A stretch of 64,000 nucleotides of DNA. It comes from Datisca glomerata. Taxonomy: Eukaryota > Streptophyta > Magnoliopsida > Cucurbitales > Datiscaceae. Both the position numbers and the translations under genes were made by a program. Shown here one piece after another: positions 44,976 through 58,539 of this stretch. How positions within the stretch are numbered: position 1 is the first letter of the stretch; the number at the start of each line of letters is the position of its first letter. The stretch spans positions 1 through 64,000 of the forward strand of contig QANY01012071.1 in assembly GCA_003255025.1 (NCBI GenBank), in the 5' to 3' direction. The notes under the pieces are model-generated. The model was not told the DNA's origin, did no database searches, and saw only the letters and a program-made list of their open reading frames with translations.

Positions 44976-47900
44976 ATGAAAGCTAAGGGTAAAGCCTCTG
45001 TTGGAAATAGTGTAAAGGTTGGGAACAAGATTGACGAAGAAAAGAATGATTCATTTGAAATAGTGTAAAGGTTGGGAATAAGAGTGACGAAGCAAAGAAT
45101 GATTCGTTGAAGGTGTGTCCTCAACGCAGGGGGCCTGGACGTCCTCGAAAAGTGCATAAAGTTAACCTTAGTGAGGTAAGCGGTTTTCCTATTTTAGAAG
45201 ATGACAAAGATAGCCATAAAAGCATGTTAGACTATTCTTGTGCTAGCATTGAAGCCTCCTCCAACAAAGCTAACCTTAGTTTAGAGGGGAATATCGAGAA
45301 GGAGGAGGAATTTCCTTCATTGCGCTCATCCTCAAAGACTGTTAAAATAGCCGAAGAGTTTATTATGGAGAATACCATTTATCCGAGTTTAATTGGTGGT
45401 AGAAAGGACATTGAAGGTTTGACTTTATAATAGGAAAAGGACAATCAGAGAATATAAGAACCAAAAGGTAAGTGGGTTGATAGAGTAAGCAAAATAATTT
45501 TTGATTTACTGTACAAGACTCTATTCCTACACCTGCTCCTGACACTGTTAGTGGAAAATACAAAATTATGAGTGAAATTAACCAAGAATGTGTGAAGTTT
45601 TGGGATAATACGCTGGTTGGCCATTTTTTAGCAAAGAAGTTTGCCTTCAACTTTGTTAAGCTGGTTGCATTCAGATTATGGGAAAACAAAGGTCTGAAGG
45701 AGGTTGTTGAAAATAATGATGGTTTCTTCTTTTTCAAATTTGATTCTCACGAGGATGGAGAATCTATCATGAAAGGAGGTCCTTGGTTTCTGTTAAGGAG
45801 ACCAATTATCCTTAAGGAATGGATCCCGAGCATGAAGCTCACTAAAAAATAGATGTCTAAGATACCAGTGTGGGTGAAGATGTGGAATATACCTCTAGTA
45901 TTATAGACACAGAAGGGGATATTTAGCATTAACAGTATCTTAAGAACTCTTTTATATACAAATTATATTACTACTAGTAGGGTTAAAATGAAAGTGCGTA
46001 TTTAAATTGATATTACTTTCGAGTTACCTAAGTCCATTTATATGACTTAGAGGAAATTGGGATGGAAGAATTAAAGATAAATGTTAAATATATGGGGTGT
46101 CCTGAAAGTATGAACAGCTTGAAAGGTGTTTGGACATGACTGCAAATCTAAGGCTTAAGTAAACGCTATGAAGCCACTGGTTAATGAACCTGCAAAACAA
46201 GAATGGGTTAAAGTTACAAGGAAGAACAATGATCAGATTATTGAATTTGATGTTGTCAATCTTGAAAACTTGGATGATGATGCTCAAGCTGAAGCATTTG
46301 ATGTTAATTTAGTGATGGAACCTTGTCTTTAACCCTGTAATAATACTCAAGAAGGTTTGAAGGAGAGTCTAGCTAGAAAGTTGGATACAAAGACAAAGGA
46401 TCTAAATTGTGCTTCCTTATCTAGTTCAACTCTCATTGCTAGACAGAAACAAAGATTGAGGCAAGTAGTAGCAAAAAGTACTGATCAGGTGAACTTTTCA
46501 CCTACTCACAAACCTTTTTAATGATAGCAAACCTTGTAGCATGGAATGTTAGGGGCTTTAATCAGTCCCTTAAAATTTTGAGGTAAGGGAGGTTGTAGTA
46601 AAGTTTAACCTGAAATTATGTGGTTTGTTGGAGATAAGCTAGGATGAGAGAGGAACATTTTTCTAGAATTGTTACTGGTGTTTTTCCCAACTGGAATATA
46701 GTTCACAATTATTCTAAAGATCATTTAGGGAGAATATGGGTGGCCTTTGATGCTTCTGTGTTTGATCTATCTATGCTATTTATTTCTGATCAGTTGATGC
46801 ATTGTGAGGTGTTTAGAAGGAACTTAGCTGCTAATTTCTGTGCACTTTTATTTATGTTGCCATTAATGCAATTGCAAGGAAACAACTTTGGGAGGACTTG
46901 ATAAGTATTCATGCAGGCTCCATTTCCATGCCATGGATCATTCTTGGAGACTTTAATGAAGTTATCCACTCTGATGAAAAGAATGGGGTTCTCCTAATTG
47001 GGATAGGGGCATGAAGGATTTTACAAAGTGTCTGAACATTATTGAAGTTAGTGATCTTTCCTATACAGGAGCTATATATACTTGGTGGAATCACCAAGTA
47101 GGCAGTACGAATATTCATACTAAAATTGATAGAGCTCTTACTAATGCTTTTTGGAAGGACTATTTTATTAGGTCTATGGCTTATTTTGGCTATTCAGGTT
47201 GTTCTGATCATAGCCCTACAATCATTAGTTTTTATCCTGAGGCTCCTAGTATAAAAACTAATTTCAAATACTTCTTTTTTTGGTTTGATGTTGAAGGTTT
47301 ACAGAAACTGTTCAGCAAGCATGAGGCATAATTTTTTATGGTACTGCTATGTATATGATGGCCAGGAAGTTGAAGCCAGTTAAAGTGGATCTTAGAAGAT
47401 TTAATGCCTCACGCTCCAATAATATTTCTAGGAGAGTTAATGAAGCTAGAGCAGCTTTTGATTGTGCTAAACAAAATCTGGATTTAAATCATGTTTGCTT
47501 GGCTGGTCAAGTTGAAGCTCAAAAGGCGTTTCAAGAGTTTCATGACTGGAAAATTGTAGAAGAAAGCTTATTTTTGCAAAATTCAAGGGGTAATCTGGTT
47601 GGACTTTGGAGATAATAGCACCTATTTCTTCTTTGATGTTGTCAAAGCATATAGAAGGAAGTCTTCTATAAATTTTATTACCAATGAGCAAGGTGCTGTT
47701 ATCACTGTGGTTAATGAAATCCAAAAGCTAGTGGTTGATTTCTATAAAGATCTTTTAAGCAAGCAACTTCTTGTTCAAAGCATAGACTGGGGTGTTTTCA
47801 ATTCATTCATTCCTCATAAGGTCAGTCTTTCATATTGTGATAATTTGGTGCTCCATTTCACAATTGAAGGGGTTATAGATGTTTTCTTCTCTTTCATTTA

Positions 47901-49890
47901 TAGAAAGGCCTCTAGCCCTGATGGATTTAGTGCTAATTTCTTTAAGAGAAACTGGAAAATTACAGGGGGAGATGTAACTGCAGCCATTCTTGACTTTTTT
48001 TCAATCTAGTGAATTGTTGAAGATGTTTAACAATACTGTTATCACACTTGTTCCCAAGGTTTTCAACCCTAGTAGACTTACTAAATTTGGACCCATATTA
48101 TGTTGTAACTTAGTTTACATATGTATTACATCTTTATTGGCTAAAAGTCTTAGATCAGTTTTGCCTAACCTGATTAGCCTAAACCAAACTACATTTTTGC
48201 CTGGGAGGTCCATCTTTGATAATATTCTTCTTTTCGTAGAGCTTCTAAGGGGATACTATAGAAACTCATTCTCTTATAGATGTGCTCTCAAGCTAGATCT
48301 TCAGAAGGCATATGATAGTGTAGATTGGCATTTCCTTGGGCAAGTGCTTCTCATTGTAGGGTTGCCTAAGAGATTTGTTGATTGGGTTATAGAGTGTGTT
48401 ACCACTTCCACTTATTCTATTAATATAAATGGCAGCTTGTAGGGTTTCTTTCATAGAGGAAGAGGTCATAGGCAAGGGAATCCAATCTCTCCTTACCTTT
48501 TTGTTCTTGTGATGGAAGTTTTTACAGGTATAATGCAACAGTGCTTTACATAACTTGGATTTCAGTACCATTGGCGATGTAAGAAGAATAAAGTGGTTAA
48601 TCTATACTTTGCTAATGATTTTTTAATACTATGTAGAGGTTCATCTCAATATGTTCAGGTGGTAATGGAATGTATTGAATTGTTTGGTGCTTTATCTGGT
48701 TTGAAACCTAATGTAAGGAAAAGTAGCATATTTTTCTGTTATTTCTGATGAAGAGCAAGAAAGTATTTTAACCGTTTCTCACTTTACTAAAGGTGATTTA
48801 CCTATTAGATACTTGGAAAATCCTTTGATATCTACTAAGATTGGTAAAGTTCATTGTATTGTGATGTTTTAGTAGACAAAATCATTACTAGAGCCAAGAC
48901 ATAGGAAAACAGGCACTTAACATATGCAGGGAGACTACAACTTATTAGATCTATTCTAGTAGCTATATAAAGCTACTAGAGTAGCTTATTTATCCTTCCC
49001 GAGAAGACTATGAAACTATTTAATGTAGCATTGAGGAAATTCTTATGTACTTGAAGAATATATATTTGCAAGGGTTATAAATTCAGCTGGCAAACCATTT
49101 GTGCTCCTTATAATGCAGGTGGCTTAAATTTGAGGGATATCATTGTATGGAACCAGGCTACTGTATCTAGACATTTTTGGAAATTGGTTATGTGGGATTA
49201 AAGCTCCTTGTGGGTTGCTTGGTGTATACAAAATTTTCTCAAAGGTCATTCTATTTTTACTATGAAAATGCATGTTGACCCCTATTGGTCTTCGAGGAAG
49301 CTACTTCAATTAAGGGAGAAAATTGCTCACTTGTGTTGTGCAAAAATGGGAGATGGTAGATCAATTTTCTTATTCACTGATCCTTGACTCTCAGGAGGCT
49401 CTCTTCTTCAACAGTTTTGGTTGGGACTTGATAGCTCATTCTTGCCTTAATAGAAATTGATCTCCGTCTGTTATTATTAGGGGAACACCTTGGTGTTGGC
49501 CGAATGCAAATTTTGAGAGGTTATTACTTTCCAGGAATGTCTGCTCTTTCCTATCTTTTCATGGAGAGGATAAATGGCTTTGGGATGGTGGTGATTTCTC
49601 TACTCGACATACCTGTAACAAGCTTATAAGTGAATTTTCTCAGGTTGATTGGGTGAAGCTTGCTTGGTTTACAACCATATTCTAAAATATGCATTTATTC
49701 TTTGGTTAGTTCTTCGCAACAAGCTAAGTACAAAAGATAGGGTTTCTCAATGGAATCATGGCCTTACCCGAGAGTGTATTCTTTGCATGGATGGCTCTGA
49801 ATCAGTGAGGCACCTCTTCTTTGAGTGTGATTTTGCTAAGCATATTCTTCATCCTCTTATGAGAAAATGTGGAAGTATATCTTAGTCCAA
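44976..49890 (+). pseudogene. LINE (L1-type) with ORF1 and EN-RT, broken
   Basis: ORF1 opens at 44,976. It contains a 53-bp tandem duplication (45,004/45,057) that shifts the frame, an AT-hook-like RRGPGRPRK at about 45,127-45,153, a DUF4283-like domain at 45,568-45,852 (WDNTLVGHFLAKKF) and a partial zinc knuckle (FGHDC) near 46,120. ORF2 starts near 46,524 (LVAWNVRGFNQ). It carries an APE-type endonuclease with ILGDFNEVIHSDEKNG near 46,940 and SDHSP near 47,205. The RT is at 47,599-48,750 (KLDLQKAYDSVDW). The RT active site reads YFAND near 48,605 instead of FADD, so one catalytic Asp is lost. A zf-RVT-type tail is at 49,649-49,885. Many frameshifts and stops are present. The 3' end is cut at about 49,900 by a copia LTR. 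Confidence 0.85.
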
Positions 49891-49899
49891 AACATGTTT

Positions 49900-50990
49900 T
49901 TGATCCAACTGTTGTTGTTTCTCATTCATGTCTTAATGAGTTACTCTTGAGACGAATGGACCCACATGAATAAAACTATGAGATTCAAATACCCGACTAA
50001 TGTTTCTCCATAAATTCTTGACATATTTAATCCTGACATCATACGACTCCACTATAAGTCCGATGTCGAATAAACTCTTGATTCATGCGCGCCATATTTT
50101 TTGTTGGTCCAAATAAACATTTATATTTCACAGTCCACATAATATTTAACGATATTATCCTTCGTGAATATCAATAATATTAGTGGAATATAAATTTACC
50201 GTTTTACTCATCTAGTTATTATTTTCTTAACTCATTTATTGACTGTGAATAAAAAAGACATATCAGTGAAATGTCTCATACAGATCACAATATTTTATTC
50301 AATTATGCATGTCATTGAGTACTAGGCCTGATATTTTTATTCACACACTCATCAATAAAGTATAATGTGATATTGTTGTTTTTGCAATCTTACCACGAAT
50401 TCCATATATGTGAATGACGCAACCCCAACATAGTTTAATCACGGTTCCAGTAGTCGAGATATTGTCTGGCAATTCGAACTCACTCCTTTGGCGAATCAAA
50501 GATCACAAGTGACTAAGTCAAGTTTCATATTAATCTCAGTATTAAGATAATTATGAAAATATCCTTAAGGTGTAACAATAAGATTCAGAGCTAGATAAAC
50601 GATTTTTCTCTAAAATAATTTGTTACTGGTCTATTCAATATGTTTCATAACATGTCTAGGTCAACCGTTAGAGTCTCCACTCCCATGCCCCAAGACTGGC
50701 ATCATATGGTTCAACATAATAGTAATAATTGGATTTTTCGATTTCTCAATTGATCCTATGACTACGAATAATGTTCTAAACTATCTCATAATAGTTTACC
50801 CAGAAGACCGCTCGGTCTTTACTCTTCTTACGTTGATAATAGTTTCAAGACTTAAGTAAACTACAAACACACTTTAGTTAAAGGAAACTTTCAATTTATT
50901 CATAAAATTTAGTAATACATAAATGTCATAGAAATAGTTGTTTACTCATAAATAGTTATTACACTCTACTTTATTAACATAATTTCAACA
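49900..50990 (-). repeat. LTR of the 51-53.5 kb copia remnant
   Basis: The right edge is at 50,990, where the minus strand reads TGTTGAAATTATG directly after a polypurine tract. The left edge is not defined; about 49,900 is where LINE similarity stops. There is no matching LTR in the window. Confidence 0.5.
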
Positions 50991-51003
50991 ATCTCTCACT
51001 TGG
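50991..51003 (-). other. Polypurine tract of the copia remnant
   Basis: CCAAGTGAGAGAT on the minus strand, just before the LTR TGTTG. It matches the common plant copia pattern AGTGGGAGATTGTTGG. Confidence 0.6.
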
Positions 51004-53484
51004 ACTAAAGTATACGTGTACAATCTCGTGTCCCCATGCCCTTCAGATGAACATCAAAGACTTTACTTTTTAAAGACTTTGTGAATGGATCTGCCAAGTT
51101 GTTAACCGTCGGTATGTGTGTTACTTGAGCATCTCCTCACTAAACTATCTCTCTGATGGTGTGGTACTTCCACCTTATGTGTTTGGATCTTTTGTGGTTT
51201 CTAGGTTCCTTAGAGTTTATTACAACCTCACTGTTGTCAAAATAAAGTGTCATGAGTTTATCAACATCTGGAATGACTTCCAGAGTCTTTATGAACTTTC
51301 AAAGCCAGACAGCCTCCTTTTCAGCTTCACAAGCCGCCACATACTCAGCTTCCATGGTAGAATTAGCAATGTAAGATTGTTTGATACTTCTCTATATTTC
51401 TACTCTACAATTTGAAAATTGAAATCTGATATTCCATGAACACTGATCCTGAAGTGAACTTAATGGAATCATTGTTTGCTTGAAAATCAGAGTCGGTATA
51501 ACCCGTCATATTTAGGTCAGTACCTGAATACACAAGCATATAGTTTCTCGTTCTCCTAAGATACTTGAGGATATTTTGACAACATTTCAATGATTGAGTC
51601 CATGATTCGATTGGAAATGACCTACCATGACCACGACGTAGCAAATATCTGGCTTAGTGCAAAGCATTGTATACATGAGACTTCTTACGGCTGAAGCATA
51701 TAGAGTCTTTCTCATGTCTTCCTCTTGTTGAGAAGTCTTGGGAGACTGTTCCTTAGAGATGTTGACTCCCTGCTTAAAGGGATGATATCCCTTCATAAAG
51801 TCTTTTATATTGAAGTTATCCATCACCTTATCAATATATAATGCTTGTGAGAGGGCCAACTGCATGTACTTCTGATCTCGAAAGATCTTATTACCTAGGA
51901 CAAAAACAGTTTCTCCAAGATCCTTCATATCAAACTACTTTGCAAGCTAGATTTTGACATCAGACAGTTTTCCTACATCATTCCCAATGAGTATAATATC
52001 ATCCACGTACAAAACTAAAAAAATCACCTTCACTTCGCGTATCAACTTATACATGCAAGGTTCGTCCATTAACTGCATAAAAATGAAGTTCTTGTTAATT
52101 TCGTCAAATCTGATATAAGACGAACGAGACGCTTGCTTAAGTTCATAAATAGACTACAGCAGTTCACCTAAAATAAAGGTATCCTCAAGACTACCATCCA
52201 GAAAAGCAGTCTTGATATCCGTTTGCCAGATTTCATAATCGAGGGTAGCAGCAATTGACATGAGGGTTCGAATGGACTTAAGTATAGTCATCGCGAGAAG
52301 GTATCATCCTAGTCAATACCTTTATTTTAGGTGTAGCCATTTGCTACAAGACTAGCTTTGAATGTCTCCACATTCATATCTAGTCATCTCTTCTTCTTAT
52401 AAATCAATTTACACCATAGAGGTTTTACCCCTTCAAGGGGATCTATAAGCTTCCAGACTCCATTCGAGTACATCGATTGTATCTCAATGTTCACGGCGTC
52501 TTACCATAGGTTTACTTCAGGACCAACCATGGCTTACGAGTAGGAAACATATTCATTATGATCCTTACTAGAGACTGTTGTTAAGGCATCTCCATAAGAC
52601 ATGTACCAATTGGGTCATCTCACAACCCTCCCACAACGTCGACACTCTGTAGGCTCCAGCTTCTGTTCTGGTTCTTTCATTATTGAATCAAGAACATGTC
52701 ATGATCGAGGAATTAGTGTTCTTCCACTCAATAATTCCTCTAGAACAAGTGTGATTCTTGGCTTCACATTTCTTACATGGTCATCTTCAAGAAAACATGC
52801 ATTCGTGCTCATGAATTTTTTCTTGTCAGTCGGACTATAAAAGACGTATTTCTTCGTTCCTTTAGGATATTCTACAAACATGCATAATTATGATAGACTG
52901 GCCAACTTGCCGATCTTCGGTCTCTGTATGTGTGCTTTGAATCCACATATCCTAATGTGGCTTACGGATTACTTTCATCCACTCCATCTTTCATATGGTG
53001 TACTAGGCATCATCTTTGATGAAACTTGACTCAGAATATATGTCGTTGTTTCCAAGGCATATTCCTAGAAGAATATGGGAGGGATGGGTAACTCATCATG
53101 GATCTAACCATATGCAACCGACTCTGATTAATTTTATCTATCACACCATTCATCATGGACTTCCAAGTGCTGTAAGCTGAAAAGGAATATATTATTCCTT
53201 AATAAAGTCTTCGAACTCTCCTAGCAAGTACTCTCCACCACGATGGAATCGTACTGTTTTGATTTGTTTCCCTAATTACTTCTCAACCATAGACTTGTAC
53301 TCTTTGAACTTTTCAAAGATTTCAGACTTTTGGTGGATTAGATAATCATGTCCAAAATGTGAGTAGTCATCTGTAAATGTTACAAAATATTCATAACTTC
53401 CTCTTCCTTGGATATTCAATGGTCCACATAATTTTCACCAGTAAGTTTGTTTGCATTCAATATTGTTGAGAGTGGGGATGACAT
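51004..53484 (-). pseudogene. Ty1/copia remnant with gag start fused to integrase
   Basis: The minus-strand ATG at 53,482-53,484 opens a gag N-terminus (ILNANKLTGENYVDH). Within about 80 bp this jumps to integrase (RGSYEYFVTFTDDYSHFG). Integrase continues to its C-terminal part at 52,699-52,881 (KKFMSTNACFLEDDHVRN). RT pieces follow near 52,200, with a YVDD-type block near 52,000 read as VDDIILIG with changes. The rest of RT and RNase H are at 51,405-51,928 (MKDLGETVFVLGNKIFRD, TGYTDSDFQAN). Gag core, knuckle and protease are deleted. Stops and frameshifts are frequent. This is a different lineage from family A. Confidence 0.75.
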
Positions 53485-54135
53485 GATTATTCAAAAAGAA
53501 TAAATAAAACAGTGTAAATAAATACTTAATCATTTAGGAAAGTATTATGTGTGATACAAATACTTAAATATTTAAAAATTCGATAAAAAAATATTTTTTT
53601 CTATGATGTTAAGAACAACAATGATAGCTCATTTCATCTAGGGACAACGCCCGAGCTACCTTCTATTGCATCAAGACTTTTCTCGTTAGGTTATGCTTCC
53701 CAACATGTAACTACATCTAGCTCAACCAATCACTAATGGTTTTGGTCACCTTAGCCCAATTGACTAACTCCTATGAGAGATTTCAATGTACTTCAATCTA
53801 AGTGTTTAACCAACGCATCATCTTTAAAGGTTGTTATGAACTAACGGTTTGTCTAGAGATAGTCCCACCTCACCATTTCCTTTACAAGCCTTAACTTCGT
53901 AAGCAACTCGATGACTCAAAGTGACACGATTCCCAAATTTCTCCCACTGAAGAGATGATCGCTAGGGATGCTCTAAACCATTCTTTGTGTCACAATCAAG
54001 TTTGCGTTGGGGACATTGAGAACGTTTCAACGTAAACAACCCTCCCACTTAGTTTTGGAAAAAAATTGGATTTTTCTTTGCTTTTTCAAAAACATAAGTC
54101 TTTATAAATTTGAAAAGCAAGTTTCAAATTCTTTG
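53485..54135. other. Unassigned leader/LTR-like sequence between two copia remnants
   Basis: It lies upstream of the minus-strand gag start and upstream of the plus-strand gag end. It has no coding blocks. It probably holds the 5' leader and broken LTR of one or both elements, but no TG...CA boundary or PBS was found. Confidence 0.35.
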
Positions 54136-54139
54136 GTTA

Positions 54140-57100
54140 AACATGGAACCCCTTCCAACATTAAGCAAAGCATATTCTTTGGTTTCTCAAGAAGAAAGAC
54201 AAAAAGAGATCCAATCAAAACTGTCCAGCCATTAGAGGAAGGGGCGGACGTACTGGGCGTGGTGGACGTGGACGTCCGCATTGTGACTATTGCAATTCTC
54301 TTGGCCATACCCGTGAAACATGCTTCAAGCTTCATGGCTACACACCAAATGATAACAATGGTGGCAACTTTAATAATCATGCATCTTCCAACACCAATGG
54401 TGGTAATATAACTGAGTCCCAATTCATGCCACAACTCACTGCTGAACAATATTCTAAATTGTTGTCCATATTAAACACTGAGGCAAATGCCTCTGCAAAC
54501 TTGGCAGAGGTATATCTCTTTCATGTTCATCTTTCATAAAACATAGTTTAGAATCATGGGTTACAGATTCAGGTGCTTCGAGTCACATGCTTTCTGAATC
54601 TTTAGTTCTTTCACCTATACAAAAATTGACTTCTCCTCAATTCATCAAATTACCAAATGGTGGAACTATCCAGTCTCTGATATAGGAAATGTTAAATTAT
54701 CATCATCTCTTGAACTAAAGAATGTCCTATGTGTTCCCACGTTCAATTTAAATCTATTATATGTCAGCAAATTCACAAAAGAGTATAACTATGTTGCAAT
54801 TTTTTTCCTGATTTTTGCGTTTTTCAGGACTTGTTGACGAGGAGGCTGATTGGTCTGGGTGAGGAAAAGAATGGTCTCTACTACTATAGGGTACACTTTC
54901 TTCAACTCCTCTAGCTTTATGTAATCAATCTACTTCTACATTTAATCAGTGGCATAACCGTTTGGGTCACCCATCGAGTAAATGGTTAAATAATTTAGCG
55001 AAAGATTTTCATGTACTCCATTTAGTTTGATTAATAAAAAGGACCCTTGTTCTATCTACCCTTTGGCAAAACAATCTAGAATTTATTTCCCTATCAGTGA
55101 ATCTTCTAGTAACTCTGTATTTGATTTAATTCATGTCGATATTTGGTGTGCTTATTCAACACCATCATTATCTAGGGCAAGGTATTTTTTTACAATAGCA
55201 GACGATTTTTCGTGTTGCACATGGGTCTTTCTAATGAAATTTAAGTACGAAACTTTCAATTTACTCACGAATTTTATAACAATATACAAACCCAGTTTTC
55301 TCAAACGATAAAGAAAATCAGGAGTGATAGTGGCCTTGAATTTTTGTATGGCAAATTGCAAGTTATTTTTAACTTATGTGGTATTATGCACCAAACATCT
55401 TGTGTCAGCACACCACAACAAAATGGTGTCGTTGAACATAAACATAGACACGTACTTGAAGTCGCTCGAGCTCTTCGTTTTCAAACAAGTTTACCCATAA
55501 AATTTTGGTGTGAATGTGTTCTAACAGCAGCATATTTAATAAATCAGTTGCCCACACCAATTCTTTTTGGAAAATCTCCTCATGAAATCTTATTCAAAAC
55601 AAGGCCAAATTATCACCACTTACGTGTTTTTGGATGTTTATGTTATGCTCACATTCAAACCAAAGACAAATTTAGTCCACGGGCATGAAAATGTATATTT
55701 ATTGGGTATCCATATAGGCAAAAAGGTTATCGTGTGTTTGATTTACTAGAAAATAAAATATACACTAGTAGAGATGTTACATTTCATGAGTCAATTTTTC
55801 ATTCGCCCTCCTGTGTGGTTGCAAAAGTATTATTGTTCATTGATATCTTTTTCACCTCACATGGATCGTAAAGGCTCCACTACAGGTACTGCTTATCCTT
55901 TAAGCCAATTTATTTCATATTAAAAAATTTCTCAATCCCATCTTGTTCTTTTTGGCTTCCATATCATCTTCCCATGAGCCCAAAACTTTTTCAGCAGCAA
56001 TGAAAAATATTGAATGGCGTGAGGCTATGGCTAATGAAATAATGGCTCTTGAACTCAATAATACATGGACTTTAACACCATTACCATAGGGTAAGAACAT
56101 TATTGAATGCAAATGGATGTATAAAATCAAGCACAATGCTGATGTAACTATTGAACGTTACAAAACTCGCTTAGTTGCTAAAGGCTATACACAAGCTGAA
56201 AGTTTGGATTATCATGAAACATTTACTCCTGTAGCAAAATTGACTATGGTTCGTTATCTGCTAGCCATCGCAGCAACTAAGACTTGGTCTCTTTTTCCAT
56301 TGGATGTCAACAACGCTTTCCTCCATGGAGACCTTGATGAAGAAGTTTATATGGCACTTCCACTGGGATTCTCCAGTAAGGGGGAGCATGGTTACAGACT
56401 TGTTTGTCAACTCAATAAATCATTGTATGGTCTCAAGCAAGCATCTAGAAATTGGTTCTCTAAATGCTCTACAACTCTCTTAGAAGATGGGTTCAAACAA
56501 TCTACTGCACACTATTCTTTATTCAGTCTCAAAAGTGGAACGAGTATCACCATTGTTCTTATTTATGTGGACGATATCATCCTCACAGATGATGATCCAT
56601 CAAGACTAACATCAACTAAATCATTCCTCCAAAGTCATTTTCGTATAAAAGATCTTGGAGTCTTAAAATATTTTCTAGGAACTGAAGTTGCACGTTCAAG
56701 TAAGGAATATTTCTATCCCAACGGAAGCATACATTAGATATACTTGAAGAAATGGGACTTCTTGGAGCCAAACCGATTCATTCTCCTATGGAATAGAATC
56801 AAAAGCTTCTAGCTGATCATGGAAGCCCATTACGTGATCCTAAAGCATATCGAAGGTTAGTTGGATGATTGATATATCTCACGATTAGTCGCCCAGAAAT
56901 TACTTTTTCAGTCAATATGCTAAGTCAATTTCTACAAGCTCCTTGACAACCACCCATGGATGCCGCTATTCGAATACTATGATATTTAAAATCATGTCCG
57001 GGAAAGGGGATTTTAATGTCATCGTCTAGTAATTTACATCTTAGCGGTTATTCTGATTCTGATTGGGTAAGTTGTCCGATAACTAGACAATCAATTGCAG

Positions 57101-57480
57101 GATACTGCACATTCATTGGAACTAGTCCGATTTCGTGGCGCACTAAGAAGCAAACTACTGTGTCTTGATCCTCTGCAGAAGCTGAATACAGGGTCATAGC
57201 ACCAACTACTAGTGAATTAATATGTTTAAAATCCTTACTCTCTGACTTGGGTGTTCCACATACTCAACCAATTTTTGATGAGCGCACCAAGCATATCAAA
57301 TAGATTGTCATGCAGTTCGTGAAAAGATCCAAGTCGGAATCATAAAAACAATGTATCTCTGCAGCAACAACAAATGTGTAGATATATTTACCAAACAATG
57401 TATCTCTCCTCTATCAAGCTATCTAATGTTTGATATGCATTTTACTCATTTGATATCTACAGAGCAAATATAATTAGGTT
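54140..57480 (+). pseudogene. Ty1/copia gag-pol remnant, 5'-truncated
   Basis: It opens inside gag (LPTLSKAYSLVSQEERQ, from about 54,147). A CCHC knuckle (CDYCNSLGHTRETC) is near 54,285-54,330 after a Gly/Arg-rich stretch. Protease reads SWVTDSGASSHM near 54,555, and integrase WHNRLGHPSSKW near 54,950. The integrase core has HVDIW, SDSGLEF and VVEHKHRH, with the catalytic Glu kept. RT is at 56,117-56,737 (PLDVNNAFLHGDLDEEVYM, IYVDDIIL), and RNase H at about 56,738-57,470 (YSDSDWVSCP, SSAEAEYRV). At least eight stops or frameshifts interrupt it. LTRs, PBS and PPT were not found, so both ends are truncated. Confidence 0.8.
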
Positions 57481-57689
57481 AGAATGAATTGTTATGACAG
57501 GGCTGACCAAAATAATGAAACAATAGACGACGATAGATTTGTAAAATGAAGAGTAGTATTTGTAAGGGTAGATATTAAGATTGAAGTAAAAAAAGACAAT
57601 TATCATAGTATTTGTAAGGGTAGGTATTATTTTCTTGTGCTACGGTGGACAACAAAACCATCACAATCGTCTTCAAAAATCATGTACTA

Positions 57690-58539
57690 AAAATTCATAT
57701 TGTTAGGCTTTCTCTCTCTGCCTGATAGCTTCTCTCTCTAGGTCCTTGATTCCTACTTTCATAGGCTGATTCTTCTTCCTTTTCGAAGAGGAGATAGAAT
57801 ATTTTTGGAGTGGGTTTTTGTATGGTTTAGCGAGGGAATTGATAGCTTGATAGAGGAGAGTATGAAGAACAATGTGTGCCAATTAGCGTGTGCGACTAAG
57901 TCTTGAAATCAGATCGCTGTGGAGAAGAATGCGTCAAGCTCCACTGTAGAGGTTACTCAAAACGAGCTTTAGCTGAGTTAGAACCTGTGTTACATGAACA
58001 AACTGAAATGGCACTTCCCCCTCAAAATGAGGTGACATTTGGCGGTATGGTGTTACAAGAGGTTATGCCTGAGGTTGTGAATGTCCTGTTTCTTCCAGAG
58101 AATCTCTCGATTAGAGCCCAAGAAAAAAACAGAGGAAAAGGCAGACTGCAGCTAAATTGAAAGCTTCTGGTCTGAATAAGGAGTTTGTATCTCCTCCGCC
58201 CCCACCAAACTTTCCATAACGAATTTTGCAGTTTGGAATAGAAGGGTTCGAATAAACTGCACTGGCAGCCTGAGGTGATTTTTTTTTGCAGGAAATATAA
58301 ATTGGGTTTGTGTGGTCTTCTAGAAACTAAGGTAAGGAAAGTAAGTTTCTTAGAATTGCTCAGTATATATTCCCTAATTGGAATGTAATTACTAATTACT
58401 ATGAATCTCATGCCGGTAGAATATGGGTGGCCTTTGATGCTACATTTTTTGATGTCAAAGTGTTAGTTTGTACTCCTAAGATGATGCGTTGCCGTGTGAA
58501 TGATAAAGTCAGCAAAAAGAAGTTTTGGTGTACCTATGT
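57690..58539 (+). pseudogene. LINE (second copy), part before the gypsy insertion
   Basis: A CT-rich leader is followed by a short broken ORF1 (57,850-58,160) and the start of the endonuclease (NFAVWNRR near 58,220, LLETKVRK near 58,318, GRIWVAFDATFFDVKV near 58,415). The frame stops at 58,539 in the middle of a coding block (FWCTYV), where a 3.7-kb insertion begins. The block resumes at 62,261. It is related to but distinct from the LINE at 45-50 kb. Confidence 0.8.
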
